Shown here piece by piece: positions 52,540 through 61,752 of a stretch of 64,000 nt of DNA (its first letter is position 1; each line of letters opens with the position of its first letter). The notes beneath the pieces were generated by a model. That model saw only the letters and a program-made list of their open reading frames with translations, was not told the origin of the DNA and ran no database searches. A program made the translations under genes and the position numbers. This stretch comes from Bradyrhizobium sp. CCBAU 53338 (GTDB lineage Bacteria; Pseudomonadota; Alphaproteobacteria; Rhizobiales; Xanthobacteraceae). The stretch lies in assembly GCF_015291665.1 (NCBI RefSeq), contig NZ_CP030048.1, positions 5,270,001 to 5,334,000 on the forward strand, given 5' to 3'.

Positions 52540-53871
52540 TCAATCCTTGGGCCGCTTGTCGTAGAGCCGCTTGGCCTTGCCGAGCGAGCGTTCCAGCGTG
52601 GCCGGCGCGACGACTTGCACCCGCGAGCTGACGCCGATGGTGTTCTTGATATGGGTCGAGATCCGGTCGGCATGGTCGACCAGCCCCCTGCCGTCCCAGC
52701 TTTCAGGCCGTGCCTCGGCGATGATGGTCAGCTCGTCCATCCGGCCCTCGCGGGTCAACTCCAGGATGAAGTGGCCTCCGCACCAATCGGTCGCAAGCAG
52801 CACCTCCTCGATCTGGGTCGGGAACAGGTTGACGCCGCGCAGGATGATCATGTCGTCCGATCGCCCCGTCACTTTCTCCATGCGACGCATGCCCGGCCGC
52901 GCCGTGCCCGGCAGCAGCCGGGTCAGGTCGCGGGTGCGATAGCGGATCACCGGGAAGGCTTCCTTGGTGAGCGAGGTGAACACCAACTCGCCCTTCTCGC
53001 CATCGGGAAGCACGGCGCCCGTCTGCGGGTCGATCACCTCAGGATAGAAATGGTCTTCCCAGATATGCAGCCCGTCCTTGGTCTCGATGCACTCCTGCGC
53101 GACGCCAGGGCCGATCACCTCGGAGAGGCCATAGATGTCGGTCGCATCCATGTCGAAGGCGTCCTCGATCTCGCTGCGCATCGCATTGGTCCAGGGCTCG
53201 GCGCCGAAGATGCCGACCTTGAGCGAGCACTGTCGCGGATCGAGCTTCTGGCGTTTGAACTCGTCGAGGATCGCCAGCATGTAGCTCGGCGTCACCGTGA
53301 TGATGTCGGGCCGGAAGTCGTTGATGAGCTGCACCTGCCGCTCGGTCATGCCGCCAGAAATCGGCACCACCGTGCAGCCGAGCTTTTCGGCACCGTAGTG
53401 CACGCCAAGTCCGCCGGTGAAGAGGCCATAACCATAGGCGTTATGAATGATCATGCCGGTGCGGCCGCCGGCAGCGCGGATCGAGCGCGCCATGACGTCC
53501 GACCAGGTGTCGATATCGGCTTGCGTATAGCCGACAACGATAGGCTTGCCCGTCGTGCCGGAGGAGGCATGCACGCGCACAAGTTTTTCGCGGGGTACGG
53601 CGAACATGTTGAAGGGATAGTTGTCGCGAAGATCCGTCTTCACCGTGAACGGAAATTTTGCGAGATCGGAGAGTTCGCGAAAGTCGGATGGATGCACACC
53701 GGCCTCGTCGAAGGCCTTGCGATAATGCGCGACGTTGTCGTAGGCGTGCTTCAGCGACCAGGCCAGCCGCTGCTTCTGCAGCGCCATGATCTCGTCGCGT
53801 GACGCGCGCTCATGCGCGTCCAGCTCGGCGCTATAGGCGTGGCCGCCTGCCTTCAGCTTCGTCGAAGCCAT
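52540..53871 (-). CDS. paaK: phenylacetate-CoA ligase
   Basis: 443-residue ANL-superfamily ligase forming phenylacetyl-CoA from phenylacetate, ATP and CoA. The P-loop-like motif HASSGTTGKPIVVGYT is near residue 98, and the late Y-R-T-R-D-L block and the GRSDDMIILRG hinge are present. Family length fits the ATG at 53871; similarity starts only there. It ends the co-directional paaX-ABCDE-I-K run and supplies its substrate. Confidence 0.96.
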   Translation of the reverse strand: MASTKLKAGGHAYSAELDAHERASRDEIMALQKQRLAWSLKHAYDNVAHYRKAFDEAGVHPSDFRELSDLAKFPFTVKTDLRDNYPFNMFAVPREKLVRVHASSGTTGKPIVVGYTQADIDTWSDVMARSIRAAGGRTGMIIHNAYGYGLFTGGLGVHYGAEKLGCTVVPISGGMTERQVQLINDFRPDIITVTPSYMLAILDEFKRQKLDPRQCSLKVGIFGAEPWTNAMRSEIEDAFDMDATDIYGLSEVIGPGVAQECIETKDGLHIWEDHFYPEVIDPQTGAVLPDGEKGELVFTSLTKEAFPVIRYRTRDLTRLLPGTARPGMRRMEKVTGRSDDMIILRGVNLFPTQIEEVLLATDWCGGHFILELTREGRMDELTIIAEARPESWDGRGLVDHADRISTHIKNTIGVSSRVQVVAPATLERSLGKAKRLYDKRPKD

Positions 53872-53903
53872 ACTCGTTTCCCCACATCGATGTGTTCTTG
53901 TGT

Positions 53904-54353
53904 TTATTGATCTTGCGTCGGCAGCCACGTGCCGGGAATGACACGCGAATGCCCACGGAATTCGGCAATGACGGTGTCGCCGGCGGTAACCCGCACGTCA
54001 TAAATGCCGGAGCGTCCGCCACGAGTGACTTCTCGCGCCTTCGCGACGAGGCGGTCACCGAGCTTGCCCGGCTTGATGAACGTGATCTGGCCTTGCGCCG
54101 CCACAACGCGATCATTGTGCGAGTTGCAGGCAAAAGCGAAGGCGGAATCGGCGAGCGTGAAGATGAAGCCGCCATGGGCGATGCGCTGGCCGTTGACCAT
54201 GTCCGGCCGCACCGTCATCGCCAGCGTCGCAAAGCCCGGACCGGCCTCAATGATCTCCATGCCGAGCCCCTTGGAGGCATCGTCCTCCGCCCACATGGCG
54301 TCGGCGCAGGCGCGGGCAACATCCTCAGGCGACAGGGCGGCTTTGACGTTCAC
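53904..54353 (-). CDS. paaI: phenylacetate pathway thioesterase
   Basis: 149-residue hotdog-fold thioesterase that rescues CoA from stalled ring-hydroxylated phenylacetyl-CoA derivatives. The family block RIAHGGFIFTLADSAFAFAC, with the catalytic Asp, is at about residues 60-79. I place the start at a GTG (54353; VNVKAALSPEDVARACADAM) because GGGAGA lies five bases upstream and family length is met; an ATG 21 codons earlier is the alternative. Confidence 0.93.
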   Translation of the reverse strand: MNVKAALSPEDVARACADAMWAEDDASKGLGMEIIEAGPGFATLAMTVRPDMVNGQRIAHGGFIFTLADSAFAFACNSHNDRVVAAQGQITFIKPGKLGDRLVAKAREVTRGGRSGIYDVRVTAGDTVIAEFRGHSRVIPGTWLPTQDQ

Positions 54354-54454
54354 GCGCTTCTCCCGGCGAAATGCTTTTTCATGATGTTCTGCTGGTTGGC
54401 CTGAGCTGTCAAACAATGCGACGCATTTGCATCATCGGGGTCTGATCCGCCGGA

Positions 54455-55537
54455 TCAGACATGGTCGTAATCGACCACGACCCGCTCCGACGACGGCTTG
54501 GCCTGACAGGTCAGAACGAACCCGGCTTTCAGCTCCCAGGGTTCCAGCGAATAATTGAGGTCCATCGGCGCCTCGCCCTCGACCAGCTTGGCGCGGCAGG
54601 TCGAGCACATGCCCCCCTTGCAGGCGAAGGGCAGGTCGACGCCGGCGCGCAACGCGGCATCGAGGATGGCTTCATCCTCGGCGACCGGCACATCGCGGCG
54701 CTTGCCGTCGATGATCAGCGACGCGATCGCCTTCGGCGGCGCGTCGGGCGCAACGACCTTCTTCGGCCGCGGCTTGCCGCCGAACTCGGAGACGAAGCGC
54801 TCGACATGAATGCGATCATCGGCGATGCCGATGTCACGGCAGGTCGCCTCGATCTCCTCGCTCATGCCCGATGGACCGCAGATGAAGACATGATCGACAC
54901 TTTCGGCCGGCACCAGCGAGCGCAACAACACCCTCACCTTGTCGCCGTCGAGCCGGCCATGCAGGATCGGGATGTCCTGCTCCTCGCCGGAGATGACGTT
55001 GAAGATCGAGAGGCGATCGATGAAGCGGTCCTTCAGCTCCTCGAGCGCCTCCAGGAACATGATGTTGTCGGTCGCCCGGTTGCCATAGAACAGGAAGAAG
55101 CGACTGTCCGGCTCGCGCGCGAGGATGCCTTTTACGATCGACAGGATCGGCGTGATGCCGGAGCCTGCGGCAAAGCCGACATGGATGCGCCCAGATTCAG
55201 CCGGCTCAATCACGCCAAAGCGCCCGGTCGGCGTCATCACGTCGAGCTCGTCGCCACGCTTCAACTCGTCGGCGGCCCAGCTCGAGAACGCGCCGCCATC
55301 GACCTTCTTCACGGCAATGCGGATCTCGCCGTCGTCGGGGCCGGAGCAGATCGAATAGGAGCGACGCACCTCTTCGCCATCGAGCATGGTGCGGAGCGTG
55401 AGATATTGGCCAGGGCTGAAGGCATAGTCGTCCGCGAGCTCGCGCGGGATGGCAAAGGTCATCGAAACGGCGTCGGACGCCTCGCGGCGGAGATCGTTGA
55501 CGGCCAGGCGATGGAAGCGCGGTGCGGCTGCTGACAT
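54455..55537 (-). CDS. paaE: phenylacetyl-CoA epoxidase reductase subunit
   Basis: 360-residue FAD/[2Fe-2S] reductase that passes electrons from NADPH to the PaaA diiron centre. The FAD motif RRSYSICSG is near residue 54, the nucleotide motif AAGSGITPILS near 120, and the C-terminal plant-type ferredoxin domain has the Cys set in CKGGMCSTC (near 315) and LTCQAKP. The ATG at 55537 lies two bases past the paaD stop. Confidence 0.96.
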   Translation of the reverse strand: MSAAAPRFHRLAVNDLRREASDAVSMTFAIPRELADDYAFSPGQYLTLRTMLDGEEVRRSYSICSGPDDGEIRIAVKKVDGGAFSSWAADELKRGDELDVMTPTGRFGVIEPAESGRIHVGFAAGSGITPILSIVKGILAREPDSRFFLFYGNRATDNIMFLEALEELKDRFIDRLSIFNVISGEEQDIPILHGRLDGDKVRVLLRSLVPAESVDHVFICGPSGMSEEIEATCRDIGIADDRIHVERFVSEFGGKPRPKKVVAPDAPPKAIASLIIDGKRRDVPVAEDEAILDAALRAGVDLPFACKGGMCSTCRAKLVEGEAPMDLNYSLEPWELKAGFVLTCQAKPSSERVVVDYDHV

Positions 55538-55539
55538 GG

Positions 55540-56043
55540 TCAATGACACTTGAAATAATCGAAGGGTTCGCGGCAGGTCTTGCAGCGCCACAGCGCCTTG
55601 CAGGAGGTCGAGCCGAATTCAGACAAGAGCTCGGTCTTGTCGGAGCCGCATTGCGGGCACGCGACGGCCTGCTCGCCGAACAGCGCGCGGCGTGAGTGAG
55701 AGGCTTGCGGCGGTGCGATGCCGTAGGCCGTCAGCTTCCGGCGCCCCTCCTCGCTCATCCAGTCGGTGGTCCAGGCCGGCGACAGCACCGTTCGCACCTT
55801 CGGGCGATGGAAGCCGGCGCGTTCCAGCGCGATCTCGATTTCGAGTGCGATCATGTTCATCGCCGGGCAGCCCGAATAGGTCGGCGTGATCGCGACCTCG
55901 ACCTGGTCGCCGTCGAGGACGACATCACGGAGCACGCCGAGATCGGCGATGGTCAGCACCGGGATCTCCGGATCGACCACGCCCGCCGCAGCGTCCCAGG
56001 CACGCTGGCGGAGCTCGCTGTCGCGATCGAGCACCGTCACCAT
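55540..56043 (-). CDS. paaD: phenylacetyl-CoA epoxidase maturation factor
   Basis: 167-residue MIP18/SufT-like protein with an N-terminal DUF59-type domain (GVVDPEIPVLTIADLGVLRD) and the C-terminal Cys-rich tail typical of PaaD: CPQCGSDK, and CKTCREPFDYFKCH at the end. It is thought to help load metal or Fe-S clusters for the epoxidase. Its ATG lies seven bases inside the end of paaC. Confidence 0.95.
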   Translation of the reverse strand: MVTVLDRDSELRQRAWDAAAGVVDPEIPVLTIADLGVLRDVVLDGDQVEVAITPTYSGCPAMNMIALEIEIALERAGFHRPKVRTVLSPAWTTDWMSEEGRRKLTAYGIAPPQASHSRRALFGEQAVACPQCGSDKTELLSEFGSTSCKALWRCKTCREPFDYFKCH

Positions 56044-56813
56044 GCCTGCCCCGGAAACGTGCGCTGCATCGATTGCAGCTCGGACAGGAGATGGCCGAGA
56101 TGCTCGCTGTGGCGGCCGGCGCGGCCGCCCTGCTGCATCCAGTCGTTCTGCGGCAACGTGAGCGTTGCTTCGCTGACGACATCTGAGAGCGTCGTCAGCC
56201 ATCGACCACGCAAGGTGCCGGGATCGATGGCGATGCCCGCGTGGATCAGGGCACGTTCTCCGTCGTCAATGGTGAACATCTCGCCGGTGAAAGCCCAGAG
56301 GTGGTCGATCGCGGATTGCGCGCGCGCGTGGCTTTCGTCAGTGCCGTCGCCGAGCCGGATGATCCATTCCGAGGCGTGACGCAAATGGTAGGCGCTCTCC
56401 TTCTCAGACTTCGCGGCGACAGCGGCGAGAGTCGTATCGCACGAGGCCATCATTGCGCGCCAGTAGAGGTCGGCGAAGGCGGAATAAAAGAACTGTCGCA
56501 CCAGGGTCTGGGCGAAGTCGCCGTTCGGCTGCTCGACCAGCAGCAGGTTGCGGTACTGCCTGACGTCGCGCAAATAAGCGAGCTTGTCCTCGTCGTTGTC
56601 CTTGCCCTCGGCCTTGGCGGCGTAGGTGTAGAGCTCGCGCGCCTGGCCGATCAGGTCGAGCGCGATGTTGGAGAGCGCCATGTCCTCCTCCAGCATCGGC
56701 GCATGTCCGCACCATTCCGACAGCCTGTGACCGAGGATCAGCGCGTCGTCGGCACGGCGCAGCGCGTAGAGCACCAGCGGCGTTTCGGAGACCAGAATGT
56801 TGGCAGCGGGCAT
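56037..56813 (-). CDS. paaC: phenylacetyl-CoA epoxidase structural subunit PaaC
   Basis: 258-residue ferritin-like helical subunit that pairs with PaaA and lacks a working diiron site. The blocks LILGHRLSEWCGHAPMLEED and ALSNIALDLIGQARELYTY are typical. The ATG at 56813 overlaps the paaB stop codon (TGATG), which implies coupled translation; a GTG one codon earlier is possible. Confidence 0.96.
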   Translation of the reverse strand: MPAANILVSETPLVLYALRRADDALILGHRLSEWCGHAPMLEEDMALSNIALDLIGQARELYTYAAKAEGKDNDEDKLAYLRDVRQYRNLLLVEQPNGDFAQTLVRQFFYSAFADLYWRAMMASCDTTLAAVAAKSEKESAYHLRHASEWIIRLGDGTDESHARAQSAIDHLWAFTGEMFTIDDGERALIHAGIAIDPGTLRGRWLTTLSDVVSEATLTLPQNDWMQQGGRAGRHSEHLGHLLSELQSMQRTFPGQAW

Positions 56814-57100
56814 CACATGTGCCCCACTTCTTCGGGCACCTCGTAGAACGTCGGATGCCGGTAAATCTTCGATTCGGCCGGTTCGAACATCATGCCCTTC
56901 TCGGCGGGATCGCTCGCGGTGATCGCGGTCGACGGCACCACCCAGATCGACAAGCCTTCACCGCGGCGGGTGTAGATATCGCGGGCGGCCTGCAGGGCCA
57001 TCGTCGCATCGCTCGCGTGCAGCGAGCCCACATGCTTGTGTGCGAGCCCGTTGCGGCTGCGAATGAAAACTTCCCACAGCGGCGTGTTCGGCGTGCTCAT
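56813..57100 (-). CDS. paaB: phenylacetyl-CoA epoxidase subunit PaaB
   Basis: 95-residue small subunit that bridges PaaAC dimers. The family start TPNTPLWEVFIRSRNGLAHK and HVGSLHASDATMALQAARD are present. It lies 11 bases after paaA and overlaps paaC. Confidence 0.96.
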   Translation of the reverse strand: MSTPNTPLWEVFIRSRNGLAHKHVGSLHASDATMALQAARDIYTRRGEGLSIWVVPSTAITASDPAEKGMMFEPAESKIYRHPTFYEVPEEVGHM

Positions 57101-57111
57101 CTTTAGTCTCC

Positions 57112-58104
57112 CTATTCCGCGGCTTGCGCGGTCTGGCGCCGTGCGCGCTTGGCGGCAAACGCGGTGGCTGCCTCGCGCACCCAGGCGCCTTCATCGTGCG
57201 CCTTGCGGCGCGCGGCCATGCGGTCGCGATTGCACGGACCGTTGCCGGCGAGCACCTGCTTGAACTCGGTCCAGTCGATCTCGCTGTAGCGCCAGTGCCC
57301 GTCGGCATCCTGCGTCATGCCGGGATCCGGAATGGTGAGGCCGAGATATTGCGCCTGCGGCACGGTGGCGTCGACGAATTTCTGGCGCAGCTCGTCATTG
57401 GAGAAGCGCTTGATCTTCCACTTCGTCGAGGTGTCGCTGTGCTGGCTGGTCGCATCCGGAGGGCCGAACATCATCAGCACCGGCCACCACCACCTGTTCA
57501 GCGCATCCTGCGCCATCGCCTTCTGCTCGTCCGAGCCGCGGCACAGCGTCAGCATGATCTCGTAGCCCTGGCGCTGGTGGAAGGACTCTTCCTTGCAGAC
57601 GCGGATCATCGCGCGCGCATAGGGGCCATAGGAGCAGCGGCACAACGGGATCTGGTTCATGATCGCGGCGCCATCGACCAGCCAGCCGATGGTGCCGATG
57701 TCGGCCCAGGTCAGCGTCGGATAGTTGAAGATGGAGGAATATTTGGCCTTGCCCGCGAGCATGGCGTCGACCAGCTCTTCCCGCGAACTGCCGAGCGTCT
57801 CGGCCGCCGCATAGAGATAGAGCCCGTGGCCGCACTCGTCCTGCACCTTGGCGAGCAGCGCGGCCTTGCGTCGCAAGGTCGGCGCGCGCGTGATCCAGTT
57901 GCCTTCCGGCAGCATGCCGACGATTTCGGAATGGGCGTGCTGGGAGATCTGGCGGGTGAGCGTCTTGCGATAGGCCGCGGGCATCCAGTCGTTCGGCTCG
58001 ATGCGCTCCTCGGCATCGATGCGGGCCTGGAACTGCGCAGCCTTTGCGGCGTCCTCCAGACCGCGATCGTCGGTCTCGGCCGTGTTCAGCGCCTGGGTAT
58101 ACAT
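57112..58104 (-). CDS. paaA: phenylacetyl-CoA epoxidase catalytic subunit PaaA
   Basis: 330-residue diiron oxygenase subunit that forms ring-1,2-epoxyphenylacetyl-CoA. The two ExxH iron-ligand motifs are visible in [10 protein letters not shown] (near residue 91) and [13 protein letters not shown] (near 170). GGGAGG stands before the ATG at 58104. It is the first structural gene after paaX; the AT-rich 75-base gap between them must hold its promoter. Confidence 0.97.
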   Translation of the reverse strand: MYTQALNTAETDDRGLEDAAKAAQFQARIDAEERIEPNDWMPAAYRKTLTRQISQHAHSEIVGMLPEGNWITRAPTLRRKAALLAKVQDECGHGLYLYAAAETLGSSREELVDAMLAGKAKYSSIFNYPTLTWADIGTIGWLVDGAAIMNQIPLCRCSYGPYARAMIRVCKEESFHQRQGYEIMLTLCRGSDEQKAMAQDALNRWWWPVLMMFGPPDATSQHSDTSTKWKIKRFSNDELRQKFVDATVPQAQYLGLTIPDPGMTQDADGHWRYSEIDWTEFKQVLAGNGPCNRDRMAARRKAHDEGAWVREAATAFAAKRARRQTAQAAE

Positions 58105-58131
58105 GCGCGTTCCTCCCGTTTATTGGGAGAC

Positions 58132-58177
58132 AACATATAACAAAAATTAGATCATGCAAGATATTTCTGTAACATAT
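58132..58177. promoter_or_regulatory. paaA promoter/PaaX operator region
   Basis: An AT-rich island in otherwise GC-rich DNA lies between paaX and paaA. AACATAT occurs twice in direct orientation (58132-58138 and 58171-58177), 39 bases apart, and a TTGCAT -35-like element lies between on the minus strand. This is a plausible PaaX target, but no classical dyad is seen. Confidence 0.4.
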
Positions 58178-58179
58178 TA

Positions 58180-59046
58180 TCAGGCGCCGAACCTCCTTTC
58201 CAGCAGCTTTCGCGCCGGCGGCAACGGCCCCTTCTCGTTGGTTCCATGGCCATCAAGCCATTGCTCTGACGCAGCAAGCAGCGCGCGATAAATCTCGCCG
58301 CAGAGCTCACGGGCTGCCCTGCCCGGCCAGTCCGCCGGGAGCAGGCTCTCGGGAAGCAGCGGATCGCGCAGCACGACGCGGCGGTAGTAGTGGATCAGCA
58401 GGATGCGCGCCGTGAAGGCGTCGGCGTCGGACAGATCCGTGCCGCGCGCGAGCGCAGCGCGCAGCGGCTCGAACGTCTTCATGAATTTCAGATAGGCATC
58501 CGCAGTTCGCTCCAGCGGCCAGCTCGCGCTGAGCAGACGACGCCCGCTGTCGTCCTCGGCCGAGACTTCGAGGCGGATCGCGCCCGCAGCCTCCTCCGGC
58601 ACCGGCACACCTGACGGCGCGACCCACACGCCCGGCAAGGGGCTGCCGAAGCCGGCATTGCGCAGCGCCTCGCGCGAGGCGTCGCGGTCTTCGCCATTGC
58701 CGATCAGCAACAGCTCGAAGCGGCCGGTCCAGTCGGACGGCGGCGGATCGTAGATGTGACGTGTCGCGGCTTCGAACGTCTCACGGCCCTTCTCGGCCAG
58801 ACGATAGAAGCTGTTACGGCCCACCTTCTCGCGCGTCAGCCAGCCATCTGCAGCGAGCCGCGACATCGCCGTGCGCACCACACTGCCATCGATGTCGAGA
58901 CCCTCGAAGAATTCCAGCAGCGTCCCGAGCCACACAGAACCGCCGCGTGGCACGATGGCATCGCCGAACATGGTGATGACGATAGAGCCCGTGCGTGACG
59001 GCTCTCGCTTGAGCTGATCGATGATGCGGGAGAGCGGATGCGCCAT
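58180..59046 (-). CDS. paaX: phenylacetate operon repressor PaaX
   Basis: 288-residue GntR-like regulator whose E. coli relative is released from DNA by phenylacetyl-CoA. The N-terminal winged helix (MFGDAIVPRGGSVWLGTLLE and VVRTAMSRLAADGWL) and the helical effector domain match PaaX. The ATG at 59046 is chosen by family. It lies just upstream of paaA on the same strand, an arrangement that lets it control the whole run and possibly itself. Confidence 0.95.
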   Translation of the reverse strand: MAHPLSRIIDQLKREPSRTGSIVITMFGDAIVPRGGSVWLGTLLEFFEGLDIDGSVVRTAMSRLAADGWLTREKVGRNSFYRLAEKGRETFEAATRHIYDPPPSDWTGRFELLLIGNGEDRDASREALRNAGFGSPLPGVWVAPSGVPVPEEAAGAIRLEVSAEDDSGRRLLSASWPLERTADAYLKFMKTFEPLRAALARGTDLSDADAFTARILLIHYYRRVVLRDPLLPESLLPADWPGRAARELCGEIYRALLAASEQWLDGHGTNEKGPLPPARKLLERRFGA

Positions 59047-59177
59047 GCGCGAGGCATAGCGCGTTTGGTGCGGCCGCGACAATGGACGGCAGCGACGGCG
59101 GCCTCTTCTCCTTCTCCCCGCGCGCAGCAGGGCAATCGCATATGGATTTCACGAGGATTGTCGGCGGGCTTGCTCCG

Positions 59178-59203
59178 CCTCTCCCGCGTGCGAGCGGGAG
59201 AGG
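59178..59203. repeat. dispersed palindrome (CCTCTCCCGC type)
   Basis: CCTCTCCCGC and GCGGGAGAGG flank six bases in the 265-base gap between paaX and the lipase-like gene. Same family as 41614 and 59273. Confidence 0.75.
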
Positions 59204-59272
59204 CCGACACGCTCGCAGAGCGTGGCGGGTGAGGGTTCTTTCCTCTTGGGGATTGTCCCGTTGCGGAGACAT

Positions 59273-59302
59273 CCTCTCCCCCTTCCCGCAGGCGGGGAGA
59301 GG
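59273..59302. repeat. dispersed palindrome (CCTCTCCCC type)
   Basis: CCTCTCCCC and GGGGAGAGG flank 12 bases, just after the stop codon of the lipase-like gene. A second copy of the 59178 type within 100 bases; the two plus the stretch between make a composite element. Confidence 0.7.
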
Positions 59303-59311
59303 CGAAGAAAC

Positions 59312-60082
59312 CTACCGATGCGGATCGGGATAGGCCAGGCTGCGCCAGCCGCTGCGGTCGAACGGGCGCCACTGGCCTTCCTTCTGTGCGAGGCGGTCGG
59401 CCACCGCATAGACGACGGCGGGATGGTGGCCCATGCCGCAATGGCTGCTCTCGACCTCGATGCTCTCGGTCTGCGCGCCTGATTTCTCCATGCAGCCCTG
59501 CCAGGCGCAGACGCCGTCGGTGCGGCTGAAGATGGCGGTGGTTGGCACCGGCGGCGGCACGGCGAGTTCGCCACCGAACTCCGGATCGACCTCGTCGGAC
59601 TTCCGTCCGCTCGCCCATTCATAGACGCGCCAGGCATTGGTCGAGCGAGGATCGCCGGCGAAGGGGCTGCCGAGCGTGATCACCTGGCGGACACGCGCGG
59701 GCATCATCTTGGCGAGCTGGCGCGCATAGAGGCCGCCGAGGCTCCAGCCGACCAGGCTGATCTTGCGGCCATGCTTGTCGCTGAGCTCCTCGACCAGATC
59801 GACCATCGCATGCTGGACCCCGTCGCGCAGGCCGTAATTGCGGCCCTGGCGCCAGCCGCTGACCGCGTAGCCCTTGCCGGTCAGAAAAGTTCGCAGCGCG
59901 CGCGTGGAGACGTCCGAAGCCACAAGGCCGGGCAGCACCAGCACCGGATGCCCGTCGCCGCGCGGTGCGAGGCTCAGCAGCGGCAGCGCGCCGAGAAATG
60001 CGCCGAACTCGTGGATCGCGCGCCCTTCCAGAAACATCAGGGTACGGGACGGCGGACGCAGCGTCTGGGCAGTAGCGGTCAT
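59312..60082 (-). CDS. alpha/beta hydrolase (lipase/esterase-like)
   Basis: 256-residue hydrolase. The lipase strand HPVLVLPGLVASDVS is followed by the nucleophile elbow SLVGWSLGGLYARQLA near residue 122, an Asp in IFSRTDGVCAW and a His in SSHCGMGHHPAV. This is the pattern of class I lipase/PGAP1-like acylhydrolases. There is no signal peptide with the ATG at 60082, so it is probably cytoplasmic. The substrate is unknown; it appears to be a single gene. Confidence 0.88.
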   Translation of the reverse strand: MTATAQTLRPPSRTLMFLEGRAIHEFGAFLGALPLLSLAPRGDGHPVLVLPGLVASDVSTRALRTFLTGKGYAVSGWRQGRNYGLRDGVQHAMVDLVEELSDKHGRKISLVGWSLGGLYARQLAKMMPARVRQVITLGSPFAGDPRSTNAWRVYEWASGRKSDEVDPEFGGELAVPPPVPTTAIFSRTDGVCAWQGCMEKSGAQTESIEVESSHCGMGHHPAVVYAVADRLAQKEGQWRPFDRSGWRSLAYPDPHR

Positions 60083-60269
60083 CAATGGGTCCCCTCGGGA
60101 GGCGCCGGTCGCGATGCCGGCAATGGGCATGAATTCCAATACGCCGGCTTCTTGAACGTTCCGCAGCGCAACATGAATCAGCTAGGCGGCCGGTTCCGCA
60201 CATTCAAGCGGGAGAGACGCGAGGCGACAATAGGCCCGCGCGTTAATGCTAACGGCCGTGATGGAAAAG

Positions 60270-61556
60270 TCACAGCAATCGAAGCAGGAATTCTACGGAG
60301 TAGAGCACAAGGCCGGCGAGCCCGCCGATCAGCGAGCCGTTGAAGCGTATGTATTGCAGGTCGCGCCCGATGTTGATTTCGATCAGCGAAATCAGCTGCG
60401 CCATGTCCCAGGCCTTGACCTGGTCGGAGATGAAGGTCGAGACCCCGCTCTTCTGGTCGGCCACGAAGCTGCGCAGCACCGTCACCAGGCCCTTGTTGAT
60501 CTCGCCGCGCAGCTCGGCATCGCCGGCGAGCGCCTCGCCCGCCGAAACGAACATGCCGGCGAGATGATGCTGAAGCACCTGCGTCTCGCCGCTCGCACTG
60601 CGCTCGATGAATGACCGCATATTGGCCCAGACGGTGCGGGCGAGATCGGCAAGCTCCGGCCTTGCGAGGAGATCGCGCTTCAAGCCGTCGATGCGGTCGA
60701 TATAGGCCTGGTCGGTGCCGAGCCGGTCGACGAAGCTCAGCACCATGCGATCGAACTCGCCGCGGAACGGATGCTTGGGATCGCTGCGCACCTCGTTGAA
60801 GAACGCGGTGGCGGACGCGACGATCTTGTTCACCAGAAACTTGTCGGCACGATAGAGATTGAGCAGGCTCGGCAATTCCGCGCGCACCTTCTCGCGGATC
60901 ATTGCCATGGTCTCCTTCTGGTTCAGCGTCTCGTGCATCACGCGCAAGAGATCGTCGAACAGGATCTGGTGCCGCCCCTCCGCCACGAAGCCGCGCAGCG
61001 TGCCGGCCGCGAGCGGCGCAAGGTCGATCGCTTGAATCTGCGAGGACATGCGGCGGATGATGAAGGTCATGAGACCCGAGCTTTCCGTCGCAGACACGGC
61101 CTCCGGCAAAAGACGCAGCGCGAAGCGCGCGAGATCGTCGCTGCGCTTGCGGTCGCGCAGCCAATCGGCAACGAACGAGCCGAAATCGATCTCGTTCAGC
61201 TTGGCTTCGACCGGGCCGGCCTCGAGGAAATGCACCTGGATGAACTCGCCGAGCTTGTCGGCGATGCGGGCCTGATTGCTCTGGATGATCGCAGTGTGCG
61301 GGATCGGCAGGCCCAGTGGCCGCTTGAACAGCGCAACGACCGCATACCAGTCGGCGAGCCCGCCAATGGTCGCGGCCTCCGCGAAGGCGGCAATGAAGCC
61401 AAACAGGGGATGCACCGGCAGCAGCCATTTCGCCACGACGAACAGCAGAAGCGTCGAGGCCAGCACCAGCGTCGCCAGCGCCTTGACGCGGCGAAGGTCC
61501 GCCGCGCGTTCGGCATCGGCAGGCGTGTCGAAGGAGAAGGTGGCGGGTGCGTTCAT
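60270..61556 (-). CDS. DUF445 membrane protein (YjiN-like)
   Basis: 428-residue member of the DUF445 family. Two N-terminal hydrophobic stretches (about residues 29-45 and 52-75, TLVLASTLLLFVVAKWLLP and FGFIAAFAEAATIGGLADWY) are followed by a long helical body and a final C-terminal hydrophobic helix (IGGLAGLVLYSVEFLLRLL). The block ADWYAVVALFKRPLGLPIPH is diagnostic. The function of the family is not established. Flanked by repeats on the upstream side; 60083-60269 downstream holds nothing recognisable. Confidence 0.9.
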   Translation of the reverse strand: MNAPATFSFDTPADAERAADLRRVKALATLVLASTLLLFVVAKWLLPVHPLFGFIAAFAEAATIGGLADWYAVVALFKRPLGLPIPHTAIIQSNQARIADKLGEFIQVHFLEAGPVEAKLNEIDFGSFVADWLRDRKRSDDLARFALRLLPEAVSATESSGLMTFIIRRMSSQIQAIDLAPLAAGTLRGFVAEGRHQILFDDLLRVMHETLNQKETMAMIREKVRAELPSLLNLYRADKFLVNKIVASATAFFNEVRSDPKHPFRGEFDRMVLSFVDRLGTDQAYIDRIDGLKRDLLARPELADLARTVWANMRSFIERSASGETQVLQHHLAGMFVSAGEALAGDAELRGEINKGLVTVLRSFVADQKSGVSTFISDQVKAWDMAQLISLIEINIGRDLQYIRFNGSLIGGLAGLVLYSVEFLLRLL

Positions 61557-61573
61557 GGCGAATGGGAGACTAC

Positions 61574-61672
61574 GTCATTCCGGAGCGATGCGAAGCATCG
61601 AACTATGGTGCGCAATTGCGCACCCGAGAATCTCGAGATTCCGCGTTCGCCCTTCGGGCGCCCCGGAATGAC
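61574..61672. repeat. multi-palindrome dispersed element
   Basis: Outer arms GTCATTCCGG (61574-61583) and CCGGAATGAC (61663-61672) enclose four further palindromes: 61586-61600 (CGATGC/GCATCG), 61607-61624 (an 18-base perfect palindrome), 61628-61641 (a 14-base perfect palindrome) and 61648-61660 (CGCCC/GGGCG). In RNA or as a cruciform this would fold into a multi-branched structure. Confidence 0.9.
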
Positions 61673-61691
61673 AAGTGGTGGTGACCGCGGC

Positions 61692-61722
61692 AAAAAAACA
61701 AAAGGCCCGCCGAAGCGGGCCT
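61692..61722 (-). terminator. intrinsic terminator of phasin gene
   Basis: On the minus strand AGGCCCGC pairs with GCGGGCCT around a 4-base loop, followed by TTTG and seven T. It stands about 30 bases after the phasin stop at 61753. Confidence 0.9.
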
Positions 61723-61752
61723 CAAATTTCAGTTTTTACTCAGGGCGCCGGA

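Noticed and set aside
59178..59302. Possible CRISPR-like array from repeated CCTCTCCC palindromes
   Set aside because: Only two unequal palindromes with no regular spacer and no cas genes; they belong to the dispersed intergenic repeats.
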